DNA from: Myxococcaceae bacterium | GTDB taxonomy: Bacteria > Myxococcota_A > Polyangia > Polyangiales > Ga0077539 | Length of the DNA stretch: 64,000 bases | Reading direction: 5' to 3' | NCBI GenBank assembly: GCA_004297725.1 | Contig: SCUS01000053.1 | Location: 1 to 64,000 of the forward strand | Shown here: one piece after another, positions 26,601 through 33,973 of the stretch | Numbering within the stretch: the first letter of the stretch is position 1 | Layout: the number at the start of each line of letters is the position of its first letter | Made by a program: the position numbers and the translations under genes | Notes under the pieces: model-generated | Seen by the model: the letters and a program-made list of their open reading frames with translations, nothing else | Told to the model about the DNA's origin: nothing | The model's database searches: none

Positions 26601-29144
26601 CAGCCGCTCCTCGTAGACCTTCGCCGCGCGGAACGACAGCGCCACCCGGTCCGGGGGATTGGTCGCGCGGTCGGCGCTGCTGCCGAGCACCTCGGCGAGC
26701 CCCTCGAGGTCGCCGGCCTCCTCGTAGAGGGCCTCCAGCCGGTCCCAGTGGCCCGCCTGGATGTAGACGTCGCGCAGCACGCGCAGCGCCTTCGCGTGCT
26801 TCGGCTGCACCTGCAGCACGCGTCGCCACGCGTCGATGGAGCGCTCCGCGTCCCCGATGCGGTCGCCATACACGGCGCCCAGCTTCATCAGCAGCGCGAC
26901 CTTCTGCTCCGCGTCGTCGGTCTCCCGAGCGCGCTGCTCGATCACCTGGGCGAGCCCGTCGAAATCGCGCTCGCGCTCGGTGAGCTTCTCGAGCGCGTCG
27001 AGCGCTCCCGGCGTCTTCGGGTCGAGGGCCAGCGCCTCGCGCCAGAGGCCGATCGCGTCGACGTTGGCGCCGAGCTTCTCCGCCGCCAGCTTCGCGAGCT
27101 CGACCAGCGCGTCCCTGCGCGCGTCGCCGGTGAGGCGCTCGGCCTCGCGGCGCGACACGTCGAAGAGCGGGCGCCAGGCGCGCCGGCGGGTGTAGAGGTC
27201 CTTGAGCTGCGCGAGCGCGTCGGCGTCCGTCGGATCGAGCGCGACGATCTGCTCCAGCGGGCGCGTCGCGTTGTTGACGTTGTTGAAGCGCTCCACCCAC
27301 AGCTTCGCCACGCGGCGCAGCAGCGTGATCTTCGCGGCGGGATCGTCGGTGTGCTCCACCTGCTGGTCGAGCACCTTGATCACGTCGGTCCAGCGGCCGA
27401 GGCGCTCGTAGCTCTCCGAGAGCGCCACGAGGGACGGGACGTCTCCGGGCTCGAGCAGCAGCAGGGCGTTGTAGGTCTGCACCACCATCGGCTCGAGCGA
27501 GAGCCGGTCGCGGTAGATGTCCACCATCTCGCGGAGGATCTCCGCCTTGCGCTCGCGGTTGGCCGTCAGGTCGGTGCCGGGCCGCACGCCGCCGAGGGAC
27601 TCCAGCTCCTGGCGCAGCAGCTCCACGAGGTTGTTCCAGCGGCCGGTGGCCGCGTAGAGCCGGGCGAGCGAGTGCCGGGCGTCGGTGCCCTGCGCGTCGA
27701 GGCGCAGCGCCATCTTCCAGGCCTCGATGGCCTTGTCGGGCTGGCCCGCGCTCTCCGCCGCGCGCGCGGCCTCGATCGCCTGCAGGAGCCTCGGGTTCGA
27801 GGACGAAGGCGTCGTCGAGAGCGAGGGCGCCGGCGGCGCCGACGGCACCGTCGGACGCAGCACCTCCGCCGCGACCGGGGCGGGCGGCGGTACCGTCGGC
27901 GTCACGGGCTCGGTCGCCGCTGCGACCACCGGCTCCTGCACGCCCTCGTCCGGCGCGTCGATCTCCTCGTCGGCGTGCGCGCTCAGGTGGACGTCTTCGT
28001 GCTCCTCGGAGGCAGGCTCGGGCGAAGGCATCGTCTCCGGCGCCTCGGAGGTCGCGTCGGCGGTCTCCGGCGCGGTCGCCTCGGGCTCGGGGGAAGGGCT
28101 CGCGCTCGGGGCCTCGTTGGCCTCGAAGAACGCGCGCACCGCGGGGTGCTCGGGGGAGACATCGCGCAGCCGGCGGAAGAAGGGCTCCGCGCGCGCCGGG
28201 TCGTTGCGCACGCGCCAGTGCGTCATGCCCGCCTGCACCAGCAGCCCGATGTCCGCGCCGTCCTCGGCGCGCGCGCCGATCTGCGCCTCGTAGAAGTCCG
28301 CGAGGTCGTCCCAGCGCTCGCGCTCGGTCAGGATCGCCACGACGAAGCGCCGCGCGGGGCCGTTGCCCGGATCGAGCTCGAGGATGCGGCGGTACAGCCG
28401 CTCGGCGGCGGCGATGTCGTTGCGGCGCGCGGCGTGGGTGCGGGCCGCGCGGAAGAGCAGGTCGACCTTGGCGCTGACCGGCTCGACCGCCTCGGCGGCG
28501 CGCTCGAGGTGCGCCGCGAGGTCGTCCCAGCGGCCGCCGCGACGGCGGAGCACCCGCTCGAAGAGCTGCGCCGCGCGCAGGTTGCCGGGGTCGATGGAGA
28601 GCGCCGACTCGAAGATGGCGTCGGCCTCCTTCTCGCGGCCCTTGGGCTTGTACTGGAGCACCACCGCGGCGGCGCTCACCAGGTGCGAGGCGACCACCGC
28701 GGGGTCGGTCGACCCCTCCTCCGCGTTCTTCTTGAAGGCGCCGGTGATGTCCTTCCAGCGGGCCTTCTTGGAGTTGAGCCGCTCGCGCATCTCCGCGGCC
28801 TCGGCGTCGTCGCCGCCCGACAGGATCGAGTCGAGCGTGGCGAGCGCCGACTTGTCGTCGAGCAGCTCCTCCTCGAGGTAACGGGCGCGCTCACGGAGCA
28901 GCGCGCCGCGCGTCGCCGCGTCGGGCGCCACCGCGGACTCGACGGACAGCATCGACGCCACCGCCTCGGCCTCGCCGCGCTCGTGCAGCTTGCGCCGCGT
29001 CTCCCCGAGGAGCGCGCGCCCCTCGTCCCCCGCCTGCCCGAGCTCGTCGCCCGCCGCGAGCTCTTCGAGCGTCGCCCACGCGTTGGCGTTCTCCGGATCA
29101 TCCAAGAGTGAGCCGAGGAGCCTGCGAACATTGTCTACGCTCAT
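17664..29144 (-). CDS. Giant TPR-repeat protein, 3826 residues
   Basis: A single uninterrupted frame of 11.5 kb encodes a protein built almost entirely of helical repeats. Units of about 71-73 residues recur roughly fifty times. Each is two helical hairpins with the pattern GRWDDL-x(4)-LE-R...DP...R..LL.RIA.L.E..LGD...AI..YR..L..DP....A...L..L. These resemble TPR/HAT-type pairs. An acidic Pro/Ala/Glu-rich disordered linker (about 340-445) separates a short N-terminal repeat block from the main solenoid. There is no signal peptide, membrane segment or catalytic motif, so I infer a cytoplasmic protein-protein scaffold. Codon use matches the neighbours. The C-terminus ends in canonical TPRs, and the aminotransferase gene starts 7 bases later. 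Function unknown. Confidence 0.93.
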   Translation of the reverse strand: MSVDNVRRLLGSLLDDPENANAWATLEELAAGDELGQAGDEGRALLGETRRKLHERGEAEAVASMLSVESAVAPDAATRGALLRERARYLEEELLDDKSALATLDSILSGGDDAEAAEMRERLNSKKARWKDITGAFKKNAEEGSTDPAVVASHLVSAAAVVLQYKPKGREKEADAIFESALSIDPGNLRAAQLFERVLRRRGGRWDDLAAHLERAAEAVEPVSAKVDLLFRAARTHAARRNDIAAAERLYRRILELDPGNGPARRFVVAILTERERWDDLADFYEAQIGARAEDGADIGLLVQAGMTHWRVRNDPARAEPFFRRLRDVSPEHPAVRAFFEANEAPSASPSPEPEATAPETADATSEAPETMPSPEPASEEHEDVHLSAHADEEIDAPDEGVQEPVVAAATEPVTPTVPPPAPVAAEVLRPTVPSAPPAPSLSTTPSSSNPRLLQAIEAARAAESAGQPDKAIEAWKMALRLDAQGTDARHSLARLYAATGRWNNLVELLRQELESLGGVRPGTDLTANRERKAEILREMVDIYRDRLSLEPMVVQTYNALLLLEPGDVPSLVALSESYERLGRWTDVIKVLDQQVEHTDDPAAKITLLRRVAKLWVERFNNVNNATRPLEQIVALDPTDADALAQLKDLYTRRRAWRPLFDVSRREAERLTGDARRDALVELAKLAAEKLGANVDAIGLWREALALDPKTPGALDALEKLTERERDFDGLAQVIEQRARETDDAEQKVALLMKLGAVYGDRIGDAERSIDAWRRVLQVQPKHAKALRVLRDVYIQAGHWDRLEALYEEAGDLEGLAEVLGSSADRATNPPDRVALSFRAAKVYEERLRQPARAFRSYERVLSVDPNNVAAATALVPIYLEDERWSRLAQLYEVLLNAVPADDRSAALSYLHKLREISASRLGDRAAAFQWALRAYRLEPTDSSLEAQVEASAAEAGAWRELVDTFDARAASAADPLEIARLRDKSAAVEADRLGEVDAAISRYERALAQSPDDASVMHSLDALLRRAQRWDDLRGLFDHRVARVSDAAERRALITEVAELEEAVLQQPDAASERFRVLIATDPTDETALAALSRLAESAGRWAELESTLSARHDLAQGAARAELALALGSVQRKHLGKVESAIEAYREVLALSAHHQGALDALESLLGDERWRVVAAKTLEPEFEQTGEFRKLAWVLQILFDVEQDADRRRELGLRLARVYSERLDDPRSGFDLLRSMLDAEPASEPIANAVTALSIEGGWTTELAGFLATLVAREGVDPAVRVGLARRTAALHEDRNGDPAAAEPFHRVVIEGGAPEPGAFESLERLYRQSGRWSDLHTLYGTWVERLTDDGARVALFIEEGRLLEDVLDQPEDAVGALERAVALDPANAEVSSALDRLYERLGRWESLVTLLSRSIEQGRGADETTELRLRRAETLELKLARVDDAFVDYETVVESDATNARARRGLERLIEAPALRQRAAQVLETLYDRDGDPSAEGLVRMLQIRLEATEPGAPRAALHQRIAELREIVLHDPVGALDAIATATLEDPTQATFREELLRLSAVALQDARAAETLEEVLEDPRASTVRVPVLRDLAAIYDERLIDPVKAERTFRRLLTEAEGDRDTTLAAAVALERLYRALQNPRGLVDALRLRARHETDPALQTSLLSQAAEILEDEVGDLAGAIEAQRGRLDLDAGDLDALRALARLYERSGQWEELVTTLRRQAALVGDGDAQKQLLVRAASVLEEKLAAVPEAIALYEEVLSSFGPDRAIHAALARLLEVSDQWAGLLAVVERDLAVAEDPADRLALIVRAADLRYRKTDEPLMAVLGYQEALSLDPTTPAARLALTEMLRSSSPDVPIAAARALEPVLRADGDWAKLVDVLDRIAAESDDRDERLQSLSSAAEVAEVGLSDSGRAFERASRALSLAAEDADAAQRVAHVESLARAAGRHKELIAVFREVAPKLLDAELQRDVLMRIADTALTNLNDTATAREHFEKALENQADFAPALDALESLHESTQQWDELLSVLRRKVELADSDAARRALLHKVARIQEERRDDRAGAVEAYEAILGSGFDAESATALERLYARAGRWDDLANLLESQLTRDGADTAALHHRLGRVAMDHLDDTERAFEHFRAVLDQTGDHEATVAALEELGQRPELAARVATMLEPIYRSRMDMPKLIGALESRIAAEDDPRGRIELLSRLATLYEENIGDLGRALDTQARIFREDPADRATWETLDRLARATDAHPKLAEVYASALDGIAVDDDSSADLSFAAARLFDERVQDTARARRFYRRTLAFDGGRREVFDALEALLARESAHAELLDLYRDAAERAVDPIERKAFLHKIAAIDEGPLGNLERAIADYRAVLDVDPMDADAIHRLDALLVKTQAWRDLADLLERRIADAVDVEERSALRFRLGRLRADQLGDPTGAVDAFREILEDRRDHRVAIQSLEQLAESRPELRLSVVEILEPVYRELDDWARLAGVLVTRLEATHDAAGRAELYKEIGRIRETRARDPKLAFEAFSAAFGVDPGDGEARESVERLAGEHGLWDELVRSYEAALASSDDLVLKSDLLRAIAATHDQRRGDPRAAISAYERLFSVDETQLDVLDQLEGLHVLLSDWEGHVDVLERKVARSLDDDHRRFLLHTVGESQRDMLNNPTAAIHAFRRALEIDPTDLVALEALDGLLSQRGDHRGLAEVLQQRLDVESDPAARTDTALRLGRLWERSLEDPHHAIDAYRRALDESPSQAEAIRALERLFAAQSMFPELLENLRMQVALASSPADRSALLLRIGALQQKELGDSDAALDSYREVLAAEPTNPEALTAVREISQDVDQRVAAVEILEPLYRGAGRWDDLVQVLEHRIECIDDPAQRASERRRIAAVHEDGRKDHAAAFESYLLAFSEDSGEPSTLAELERLAASLGRWTDLVSALERAVRDGSDPSAGRDLSVRAARISVERIEDDTRAAHNYRQALELGGDDDTVLEALDQIYSRSAQWNELGDILERRVLLSSPDRLDALEVRLAELRMTRFADARGAVSALQNVVEREPTHARAIELLEKLLDDPTVRDDAMEVLEQTFRRSDNATRQAWLLGLKVDAATSDADRVQILGDLARLREERMSDLSGALDAVTRAFALDPRDEGLLGELERLAPAANAWPSLRGVIESAVRPETGLVSDEAVRLNLRGAKWYADHIGDAAAAEARVRAALEADPESVEALTMLEGLQRQPGREADLVATLRRRAEVEFDGDARKAMLREAATLAEGPLGNVDLAAEISAATLEVDDADPTSIDDLARLRRMQGRWEDLADLLGRRARLADDPTEALRLRREVAGLYAGPLADETRAVTAWREVLDFDPSDLDARVALESLFERSGKWRDLEDALRGRLDVAVSVEERVATRLRLADVAEQQLHSAESAVEYLREILDEVPEHPAAGAALERLYASLNRWSDLSDLLEHRLDHAVSMGDSATELTTLVRIGELHEQRLNDVDRAIELYERVLDRQPEHSGALAAVARLAEASGDYEKATSMLQRAVAVAPPGVESAAMALRLATLQADRLNDPSAAEQSLRRALELDPSSTESLRRLRALAESRRDHTLLAEVMEKELALTSDVAAQVTLLRGLATLSRDQLADPARAMAYLERASALNPSDREVLLPLVDLLSANGREADAVPILEKIIASFAGRRTKELAQWQHRLGQAQQRMGNKLEALSLYDAAFKIDLTSVPILRDLGLLCLETGDLDRAQKTFRALLLQRLDPNVGLTKADVYAYLGETLSLQGDKPKAIGMLERALESDRQHPRATTLLAQLRA

Positions 29145-29609
29145 CGCGTGTGGTTCTCCGATGCGCCGTCCAGAGGGAGAGGGAAGACTTCGTCAGCGCC
29201 GATGGAAGGTGTTGGTTTCCGCGGCGTTGTGGGTGTGTCCCGGCCCTCCCGCGGAAGCCGTCTTCGGCTCTGACGACGCGGCAAGATAGAGCAGCGCTCG
29301 CGCGTGCCGCAAGCCGCAATCGCGGTCGAGTTTGTGGCAGCGGCAGATGATCCACGCCGCTGCGCGAGACGCCCGGGGGCGTCTGCAGGCTTCTTGACGT
29401 AGACACCGCTCCGTTGCTAGCGGGGCACAGGTGACGTTGCTGAGGCCGCGTGGACGCGCTGACGAGGCGAGTTCACCACGTCTGCGTCGCTCGCGGTGCG
29501 GCGTTCATCGACGGCGCGCCCGAATTCTGGTCCTGGCCCGCGCGGTGCTCTGCATCGCCGTGGGATCGGCAGGTCCTTGGACGACGATTCCGAAGGAGAG
29601 AGAGCTTCC
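29145..29609. other. Intergenic region between the giant TPR gene and ddl
   Basis: This 465-base divergent gap contains no convincing gene. It holds a likely minus-strand promoter (29283-29312), an inverted repeat AGACGCCC/GGGCGTCT at 29367-29384, and a weak plus-strand promoter candidate (TTGACG 29394-29399, CTAGCG 29417-29422). The rightmost 180 bases form a long leader before ddl, with nothing further recognised in it. Confidence 0.6.
29283..29312 (-). promoter_or_regulatory. Putative promoter of the giant TPR gene
   Basis: Read on the minus strand, TTGCGG (29312-29307) and TATCTT (29288-29283) are separated by 18 bases. The predicted start near 29275 gives a leader of about 130 bases before the ATG at 29144. 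Confidence 0.45.
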
Positions 29610-30596
29610 ATGACGCGAGTCGGCGTGTTGTTCGGTGGAATCTCCGCGGAGCGCGGGGTGTCGATGCGTTCGGGCGAGGCGGTGGTGCAGGCGCTGCGCT
29701 CCCGCGGGCACGACGTGGTGCCGATCGTCGTGGGGCGCGACATCGACCAGGTGCTCCGAGCGGCCCGCATCGACGTGGCCTTCCTGGCGCTGCACGGGCG
29801 CTTCGGCGAGGACGGGGCCATCCAGGGGGTGCTCGAGTGGCTCGGCATCCCGTACACGGGCTCCGGCGTGCTCGCCTCGGCCCTCAGCCTCGACAAGCTC
29901 AAGGCGAAGGAACTCTTCCGCCTCCACAACATCCCGACCCCGCCCTACTACGACCTCACGGGCCCGGTCTCCGACGCCCAGATCGAGGAGCGCCACGGCT
30001 CCTTCGGCTTCCCGGTGATGGTGAAGCCCCGCCGCGAGGGGTCTTCCATCGGCGTGTCGCGCGCCACCAACCCGACGGAGCTGCGCGCCGCGGTCGACGA
30101 GGCGCTGCGCCACGACGACGGCGTGCTGGTCGAGCGCTACATCCGCGCCCGCGAGGTGCACGTCGCCATCCTCGGCGACCGCGTGCTCGGCGCCATCGAG
30201 GTGGTGCCCAAGCGGCCCTTCTACGATTACGAGGCCAAGTACTCCAAGGGCCTCTGCGAGTACTACTTCCCCGCGCGCCTCGCCCCCACGCGCTACCAGG
30301 GCGTGCTGCGCCTCGCGGAGCGCGCGCACCACGCGCTGGGCTGCACCGGCGCCACCCGGGTGAACGTGCTCGTGACCGAAGGGGAGAACGAGTACGTCCT
30401 CGAGGTGAACACCCTCCCCGGGCTCACCGCCACCTCGCTGCTGCCGAAGATCGCCGCGGGCGCCGGGCTCGACTTCCCCTCGCTCTGCGAGGAGATCCTC
30501 CGCGGCGCCCGGCTCCACAGCCGCGCGGGCGAGGACCGCAGCGTGGCCCGCGAGGCCGACGCCGCCGCAGTCTCTCGCGACCTCGGCGACGCCTGA
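29610..30596 (+). CDS. ddl: D-alanine--D-alanine ligase
   Basis: The 328-residue ATP-grasp enzyme joins two D-alanines for the peptidoglycan stem peptide. It has the N-terminal VGVLFGGISAERGVSMRSG block, FLALHGRFGEDGAIQG, the ATP-grasp VMVKPRREGSSIGVS, the omega-loop FYDYEAKYS, and the C-terminal metal-binding EVNTLPGLTATSLLPK. The omega-loop KY pair suggests the D-Ala-D-Ala rather than the D-Ala-D-lactate form. The ATG at 29610 was chosen because an AAGGAGAG ribosome-binding site lies about 10 bases upstream and the protein begins exactly like the family. It is isolated from other mur genes here and converges with the sigma factor gene. Confidence 0.95.
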   Translation: MTRVGVLFGGISAERGVSMRSGEAVVQALRSRGHDVVPIVVGRDIDQVLRAARIDVAFLALHGRFGEDGAIQGVLEWLGIPYTGSGVLASALSLDKLKAKELFRLHNIPTPPYYDLTGPVSDAQIEERHGSFGFPVMVKPRREGSSIGVSRATNPTELRAAVDEALRHDDGVLVERYIRAREVHVAILGDRVLGAIEVVPKRPFYDYEAKYSKGLCEYYFPARLAPTRYQGVLRLAERAHHALGCTGATRVNVLVTEGENEYVLEVNTLPGLTATSLLPKIAAGAGLDFPSLCEEILRGARLHSRAGEDRSVAREADAAAVSRDLGDA

Positions 30597-30615
30597 TCCT
30601 CCCGCTCTCCTCTCC

Positions 30616-31182
30616 TCACGCCGCGCGGCTCTGCACCACCTCGACCGGCTCGGTGAGCGACCGGGCGAGAGAGCGCCTCGCGCGGTGCAGCCGCGACATC
30701 ACCGTCCCCATCGGGCACCCCAGCGTCTCGGCAATGTCCCGGTAGGACATCTCCCCGAGGTCGGCCATCACCACCACCTCGCGAAACTCCACCGGCAGCC
30801 CGTCGAGCGCCTGGCGCAGCCTGGGGCCGAGGCCGCTCCGCTGGATGCCTCCGTCGGGCGCCGTCACGGCCTCCTGCGCGTCGGTGAGGGTCATCATCGC
30901 GAGGCCCGCCTCCCCGGCCCGGTCTCTCGCCACCCGCTCCCTCCGCGCCCGGCGGTAGCCCGTGATGTACACGTTGATCTGGATGCGGTGCAGCCACCCG
31001 CGGAGGTTGGTCCCCTCGGCGAAGCGCTCCCACGACTGCCACGCGAGCAGCATCGTGTCCTGCACCAGGTCGTCGGCCCGGTCGCTCGCGCCGGTGAGCC
31101 GCCTCGCCGAGGCGTAGAGGCCGTCGATCAACGGCGCCGTCTCGGCCATGAAGTGTGCCCTGCGTCCGCTCTTGAGGTTCAT
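30616..31182 (-). CDS. ECF-type RNA polymerase sigma factor
   Basis: The protein has about 188 residues with sigma region 2 (DDLVQDTMLLAWQSWERF then NLRGWLHRIQINVYI) and region 4 (LPVEFREVVVMADL followed by MSYRDIAETLGCPMGTVMSR, a helix-turn-helix that reads the -35 element). Region 3 is absent, as in group IV (extracytoplasmic function) sigma factors. The true start is uncertain. Candidates are ATG 31182 (used here), ATG 31149 (beginning MAETAPL, with AGGG upstream) and a TTG at 31230. No anti-sigma gene or zinc-binding anti-sigma motif is encoded beside it, so its signal input is unknown. It is 19 bases from the convergent ddl and downstream of nnrD on the same strand. Confidence 0.92.
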   Translation of the reverse strand: MNLKSGRRAHFMAETAPLIDGLYASARRLTGASDRADDLVQDTMLLAWQSWERFAEGTNLRGWLHRIQINVYITGYRRARRERVARDRAGEAGLAMMTLTDAQEAVTAPDGGIQRSGLGPRLRQALDGLPVEFREVVVMADLGEMSYRDIAETLGCPMGTVMSRLHRARRSLARSLTEPVEVVQSRAA

Positions 31183-31320
31183 GCGGAGGTCTTTGTTCAA
31201 CTCTCGCGCCAACCATGATTTCACGGCCAATCAGGGCCGTTCTTCGCTTCGCTGCGGCGTCCCGGTCGCCCCCTCCGATGCCACCGCGGCGGGCGGCTTC
31301 GGAGCCCGTGGGCCAATCTG

Positions 31321-32874
31321 TCAATCGGGTTCGAGGGTGCTCCCCAGCAGGTCGGCGATCTCCGTCGCCAGGGCTCCCCGCGAGGCTCCGCGCTGCGCCG
31401 CGAGGCGCTCTCCCGCGAGGCCGTGCGCGTGCACCGCCGAGGCGACCCGCGAGCGCACCAGGATGGGCCCGTCGCTGTTTCGCTCGGCCAGGCGCGCTCC
31501 GATGGCGCCCGCCAGGACGTCACCGCTCCCTCCGACCGCCAGCGCCGGGGTCATGTACGGCATCACCCACGACGACTCCGCGTCGCTGAGCACGGTGCCC
31601 GGACCCTTGAGCACCACCCAGGCGTTGAACCTCGCCGCCGCCCGCCGGGCGCTCTCCACGCGGTCGTCGTTGACCGAGCGGGTGTCGACCCCGAGCATCC
31701 GCGACATCTCCAGCGGGTGAGGCGTGAGCACCCAGGCACGCCCCTGCGTCGGCGTCAGCCCCAGCGCCGCGAGGTGCCACAGCCCGTCGGCGTCGATCAC
31801 CAGCGGGACCTCGCAGCCCCCGAGCACCGTCGCCGCGATGTGCGCCGAGTCGTCGTCGCGCCCGAGCCCCGGCCCCAGCACCACGGCGTCTGCGTGCTGC
31901 ATCAGCCCGCGCAGCGTCTCGGCCCGGGCGCTCGCGTCCTCGGGCAGCATCGTCACCATGGTCTCCGGCAGGTGCGGGGCGGAGGGAGCCTCGGTCGACG
32001 CGACCCTCACCAGCCCGGCTCCCATGCGGTGCGCCCCGCGCGCGGCGAGCACCGCGGCCCCGGTCATCCCTCGCCGGCCGCCGACGATGAGCACCCTCCC
32101 CGCGTCGCCCTTGTGGGCGTCGGGCCGTCGCGGCGGCACGCGAGGCGCGGCCGACTCCAGCCAGCACTTCGAGCGCGCCACCGAGGTCGGGATCGCCACC
32201 CCGATCGTCGCCAGCAGCACCTCGCCCGCCAGCGTGCGCCCGGGGCCGGTGTGCAGCCCCGCCTTCTGCGCCGCGAAGGTCACGGTCAGGTCCGCGCGAA
32301 ACGCCGCGCCGTCGCCCAGCACCGCGCCGCGGTCGGCGTCGATGCCCGAGGGGACGTCGAGCGCCACCCGTAGCGCCTCCATGCGGGCGTTGGCCGCGAG
32401 CACCCACGTCGCCGCCGCGCCGGAGAGCGGGCGGGAGAGGCCGGTGCCGAAGAGCGCGTCGACGATGCAGTCGCAGGCGCCCAGGGCCAGGGCCGCCGCG
32501 TGGGGGTCGTCGGCCGCGACCCGCAAGGAGACGCCGCACGCCAGGGCCGCGTCGCGCATCACCGCCGCGTCACCCGAGAGCGTCGCCGGGTCGACCACGC
32601 ACCACGCCACGACCTTCACGTCCGGCAGGTGGAGCCGGAGGTGCCGCGCGACCACCAGGCCGTCGCCGCCGTTGTTGCCAGGCCCCACCAGCACCGCGAC
32701 GTCTCGCAGGGCCCTCCCCCGGGTGCGCCCGAGGATCGCCTCCGCCGCCCCCCGCCCTGCGTTCTCCATCAGCAGCACGCCGGGCACCCCGCGGGCGATG
32801 AGCGTCGAGTCGATGGTGCGCACCTCGTCGCGGGTGAGGAGTCGCTCCGGGGAGAGTTGGTCGTCGGTGCTCAT
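31321..32874 (-). CDS. nnrD: Bifunctional NAD(P)H-hydrate epimerase / ADP-dependent dehydratase
   Basis: The 517-residue fusion repairs hydrated NADH and NADPH. The N-terminal YjeF_N epimerase domain (about 1-215) carries VLVGPGNNGGDGLVVARHL (GNNGGDG at 66-72) and ALDVPSGIDADRG. The C-terminal ribokinase-like dehydratase domain (about 225-515) carries GDAGRVLIVGGRRGMTGAA, GPGLGRDD, VLTPHPLEMSRML and the catalytic GGSGDVLAGAIG. Domain order and length match the common bacterial YjeF/NnrD. The ATG at 32874 overlaps the acpS stop by 4 bases, so it closes the acd-pdxJ-acpS-nnrD chain of overlapping genes. Confidence 0.95.
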   Translation of the reverse strand: MSTDDQLSPERLLTRDEVRTIDSTLIARGVPGVLLMENAGRGAAEAILGRTRGRALRDVAVLVGPGNNGGDGLVVARHLRLHLPDVKVVAWCVVDPATLSGDAAVMRDAALACGVSLRVAADDPHAAALALGACDCIVDALFGTGLSRPLSGAAATWVLAANARMEALRVALDVPSGIDADRGAVLGDGAAFRADLTVTFAAQKAGLHTGPGRTLAGEVLLATIGVAIPTSVARSKCWLESAAPRVPPRRPDAHKGDAGRVLIVGGRRGMTGAAVLAARGAHRMGAGLVRVASTEAPSAPHLPETMVTMLPEDASARAETLRGLMQHADAVVLGPGLGRDDDSAHIAATVLGGCEVPLVIDADGLWHLAALGLTPTQGRAWVLTPHPLEMSRMLGVDTRSVNDDRVESARRAAARFNAWVVLKGPGTVLSDAESSWVMPYMTPALAVGGSGDVLAGAIGARLAERNSDGPILVRSRVASAVHAHGLAGERLAAQRGASRGALATEIADLLGSTLEPD

Positions 32875-33245
32875 CGTTCCAACACTACTACCGCCGCCGC
32901 GAAGCCCGCGTCGTGCGTGATCGAGAGGAAGGCCCCCGTCACGCCCAGCGCCTCGACCCTCGTCCTCGCCACGCCGTGCCACCGCAGCGAAGGCGCCCCC
33001 GGCCTCGCGGCGAGCACCTCCGCGTGGTGCCAGTGGATGCCCGCAGGCACCCCGAGCGCCTTGCTCGCGGCCTCCTTGGCGGCGATGCGCCCGGCGAGCC
33101 ACTCGATCACTCGGGGTTCGTGCGGCACCATCGCCCGCCGCTCGTCCTCGCTCAGCACCCGGGCCGCGATGCGCTCTCCCCAGCGGCGCCACATCCGCTC
33201 GACGCGGGGCAGCGCCACCACGTCGATGCCGACGCCCACGATCAC
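32871..33245 (-). CDS. acpS: Holo-[acyl-carrier-protein] synthase
   Basis: The 124-residue AcpS transfers the 4'-phosphopantetheine arm from CoA to apo-acyl carrier protein. The magnesium-binding residues D8 ([16 protein letters not shown]) and E58 ([16 protein letters not shown]) are both present, followed by WHHAEVLA and [12 protein letters not shown]. Length is typical. It begins with GTG at 33245, overlapping the pdxJ stop by 4 bases. pdxJ-acpS adjacency is an old, widespread gene order, so the pairing probably reflects conserved operon structure rather than shared chemistry. Confidence 0.95.
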   Translation of the reverse strand: MIVGVGIDVVALPRVERMWRRWGERIAARVLSEDERRAMVPHEPRVIEWLAGRIAAKEAASKALGVPAGIHWHHAEVLAARPGAPSLRWHGVARTRVEALGVTGAFLSITHDAGFAAAVVVLER

Positions 33246-33973
33246 TTCGTCGCCCGCCCCCGGTCCATCGCGTCGCGCATCGAGCGCACCGCGTCGGCGA
33301 TGCCCATGATCACCGCGTCCGCGATGATCGCGTGGCCGATGTTGAGCTCCTCCACCGCCGCGATCGCCGCCACGTCCACCACGTTGGCCACGGTCAGCCC
33401 GTGCCCCGCGGCCACGCGCAGCCCCGCGTCCTTCGCCCTCGCCGCGCCCCGCCGGAGGGCGGCCAGCGCCTCGCGTCGGTGCGCCCCGGCGGCGTCGGCG
33501 TAGTCGCCCGTGTGCAGCTCGATCTGCTCCGCGCCCAGCGCCACCGCGGCGTCGATCTGGGCGTCGTCGGGGGCGATGAAGAGCGACACCCGGATGCCCG
33601 CCGCCCGCAGCGGGTCGATCACCCTCGCCAGCGCCACGCGCTGCCCCGCCGCGTCCAGGCCCCCTTCGGTGGTGCGCTCCTCGCGGCGCTCGGGCACCAG
33701 GGTCACGTGGTCGGGGCGCACCGCGAGCGCGATCGCCAGGCCGTCGTCGCTCGCGGCCATCTCCAGGTTGTAGGTGCCTCGGACGACCTCCTTCAGCACC
33801 CTCACGTCCCGCTCCTGGACGTGCCGGCGGTCTTCTCTCAGGTGCACCGTGATGCCGTCGGCGCCCGCGCGCTCGCAGGCGATGGCGGCCTCCACGGGGT
33901 CGGGGTAGCGGGTGCCTCGCGCCTGGCGGAGCGTGGCGACGTGGTCGACGTTGACGTGCAGGGCGAGGCTCAT
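33242..33973 (-). CDS. pdxJ: Pyridoxine 5'-phosphate synthase
   Basis: The 243-residue TIM-barrel protein makes pyridoxine 5'-phosphate from 1-deoxy-D-xylulose 5-phosphate and 3-amino-2-oxopropyl phosphate in the deoxyxylulose-5-phosphate-dependent vitamin B6 pathway. Family blocks are [49 protein letters not shown] and [16 protein letters not shown]. The frame is open far upstream, but the ATG at 33973 is right: it gives a start identical in register to family members and overlaps the acyl-CoA dehydrogenase stop by 4 bases. No pdxA or pdxH is in the window. Confidence 0.96.
   Translation of the reverse strand: MSLALHVNVDHVATLRQARGTRYPDPVEAAIACERAGADGITVHLREDRRHVQERDVRVLKEVVRGTYNLEMAASDDGLAIALAVRPDHVTLVPERREERTTEGGLDAAGQRVALARVIDPLRAAGIRVSLFIAPDDAQIDAAVALGAEQIELHTGDYADAAGAHRREALAALRRGAARAKDAGLRVAAGHGLTVANVVDVAAIAAVEELNIGHAIIADAVIMGIADAVRSMRDAMDRGRATK

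Noticed and set aside
21174..29111. A 2645-codon open frame on the plus strand opposite the giant TPR gene
   Set aside because: It is the codon-position shadow of a GC-rich repeat gene: the composition is dominated by Arg, Val, Leu, Glu and Gly, no domain is recognisable, and the opposite strand shows clear repeats.
29394..29422. A plus-strand promoter for ddl (TTGACG, CTAGCG)
   Set aside because: The -35 is good but the -10 is poor and the implied leader is almost 190 bases, so it is mentioned only as a candidate within the gap.
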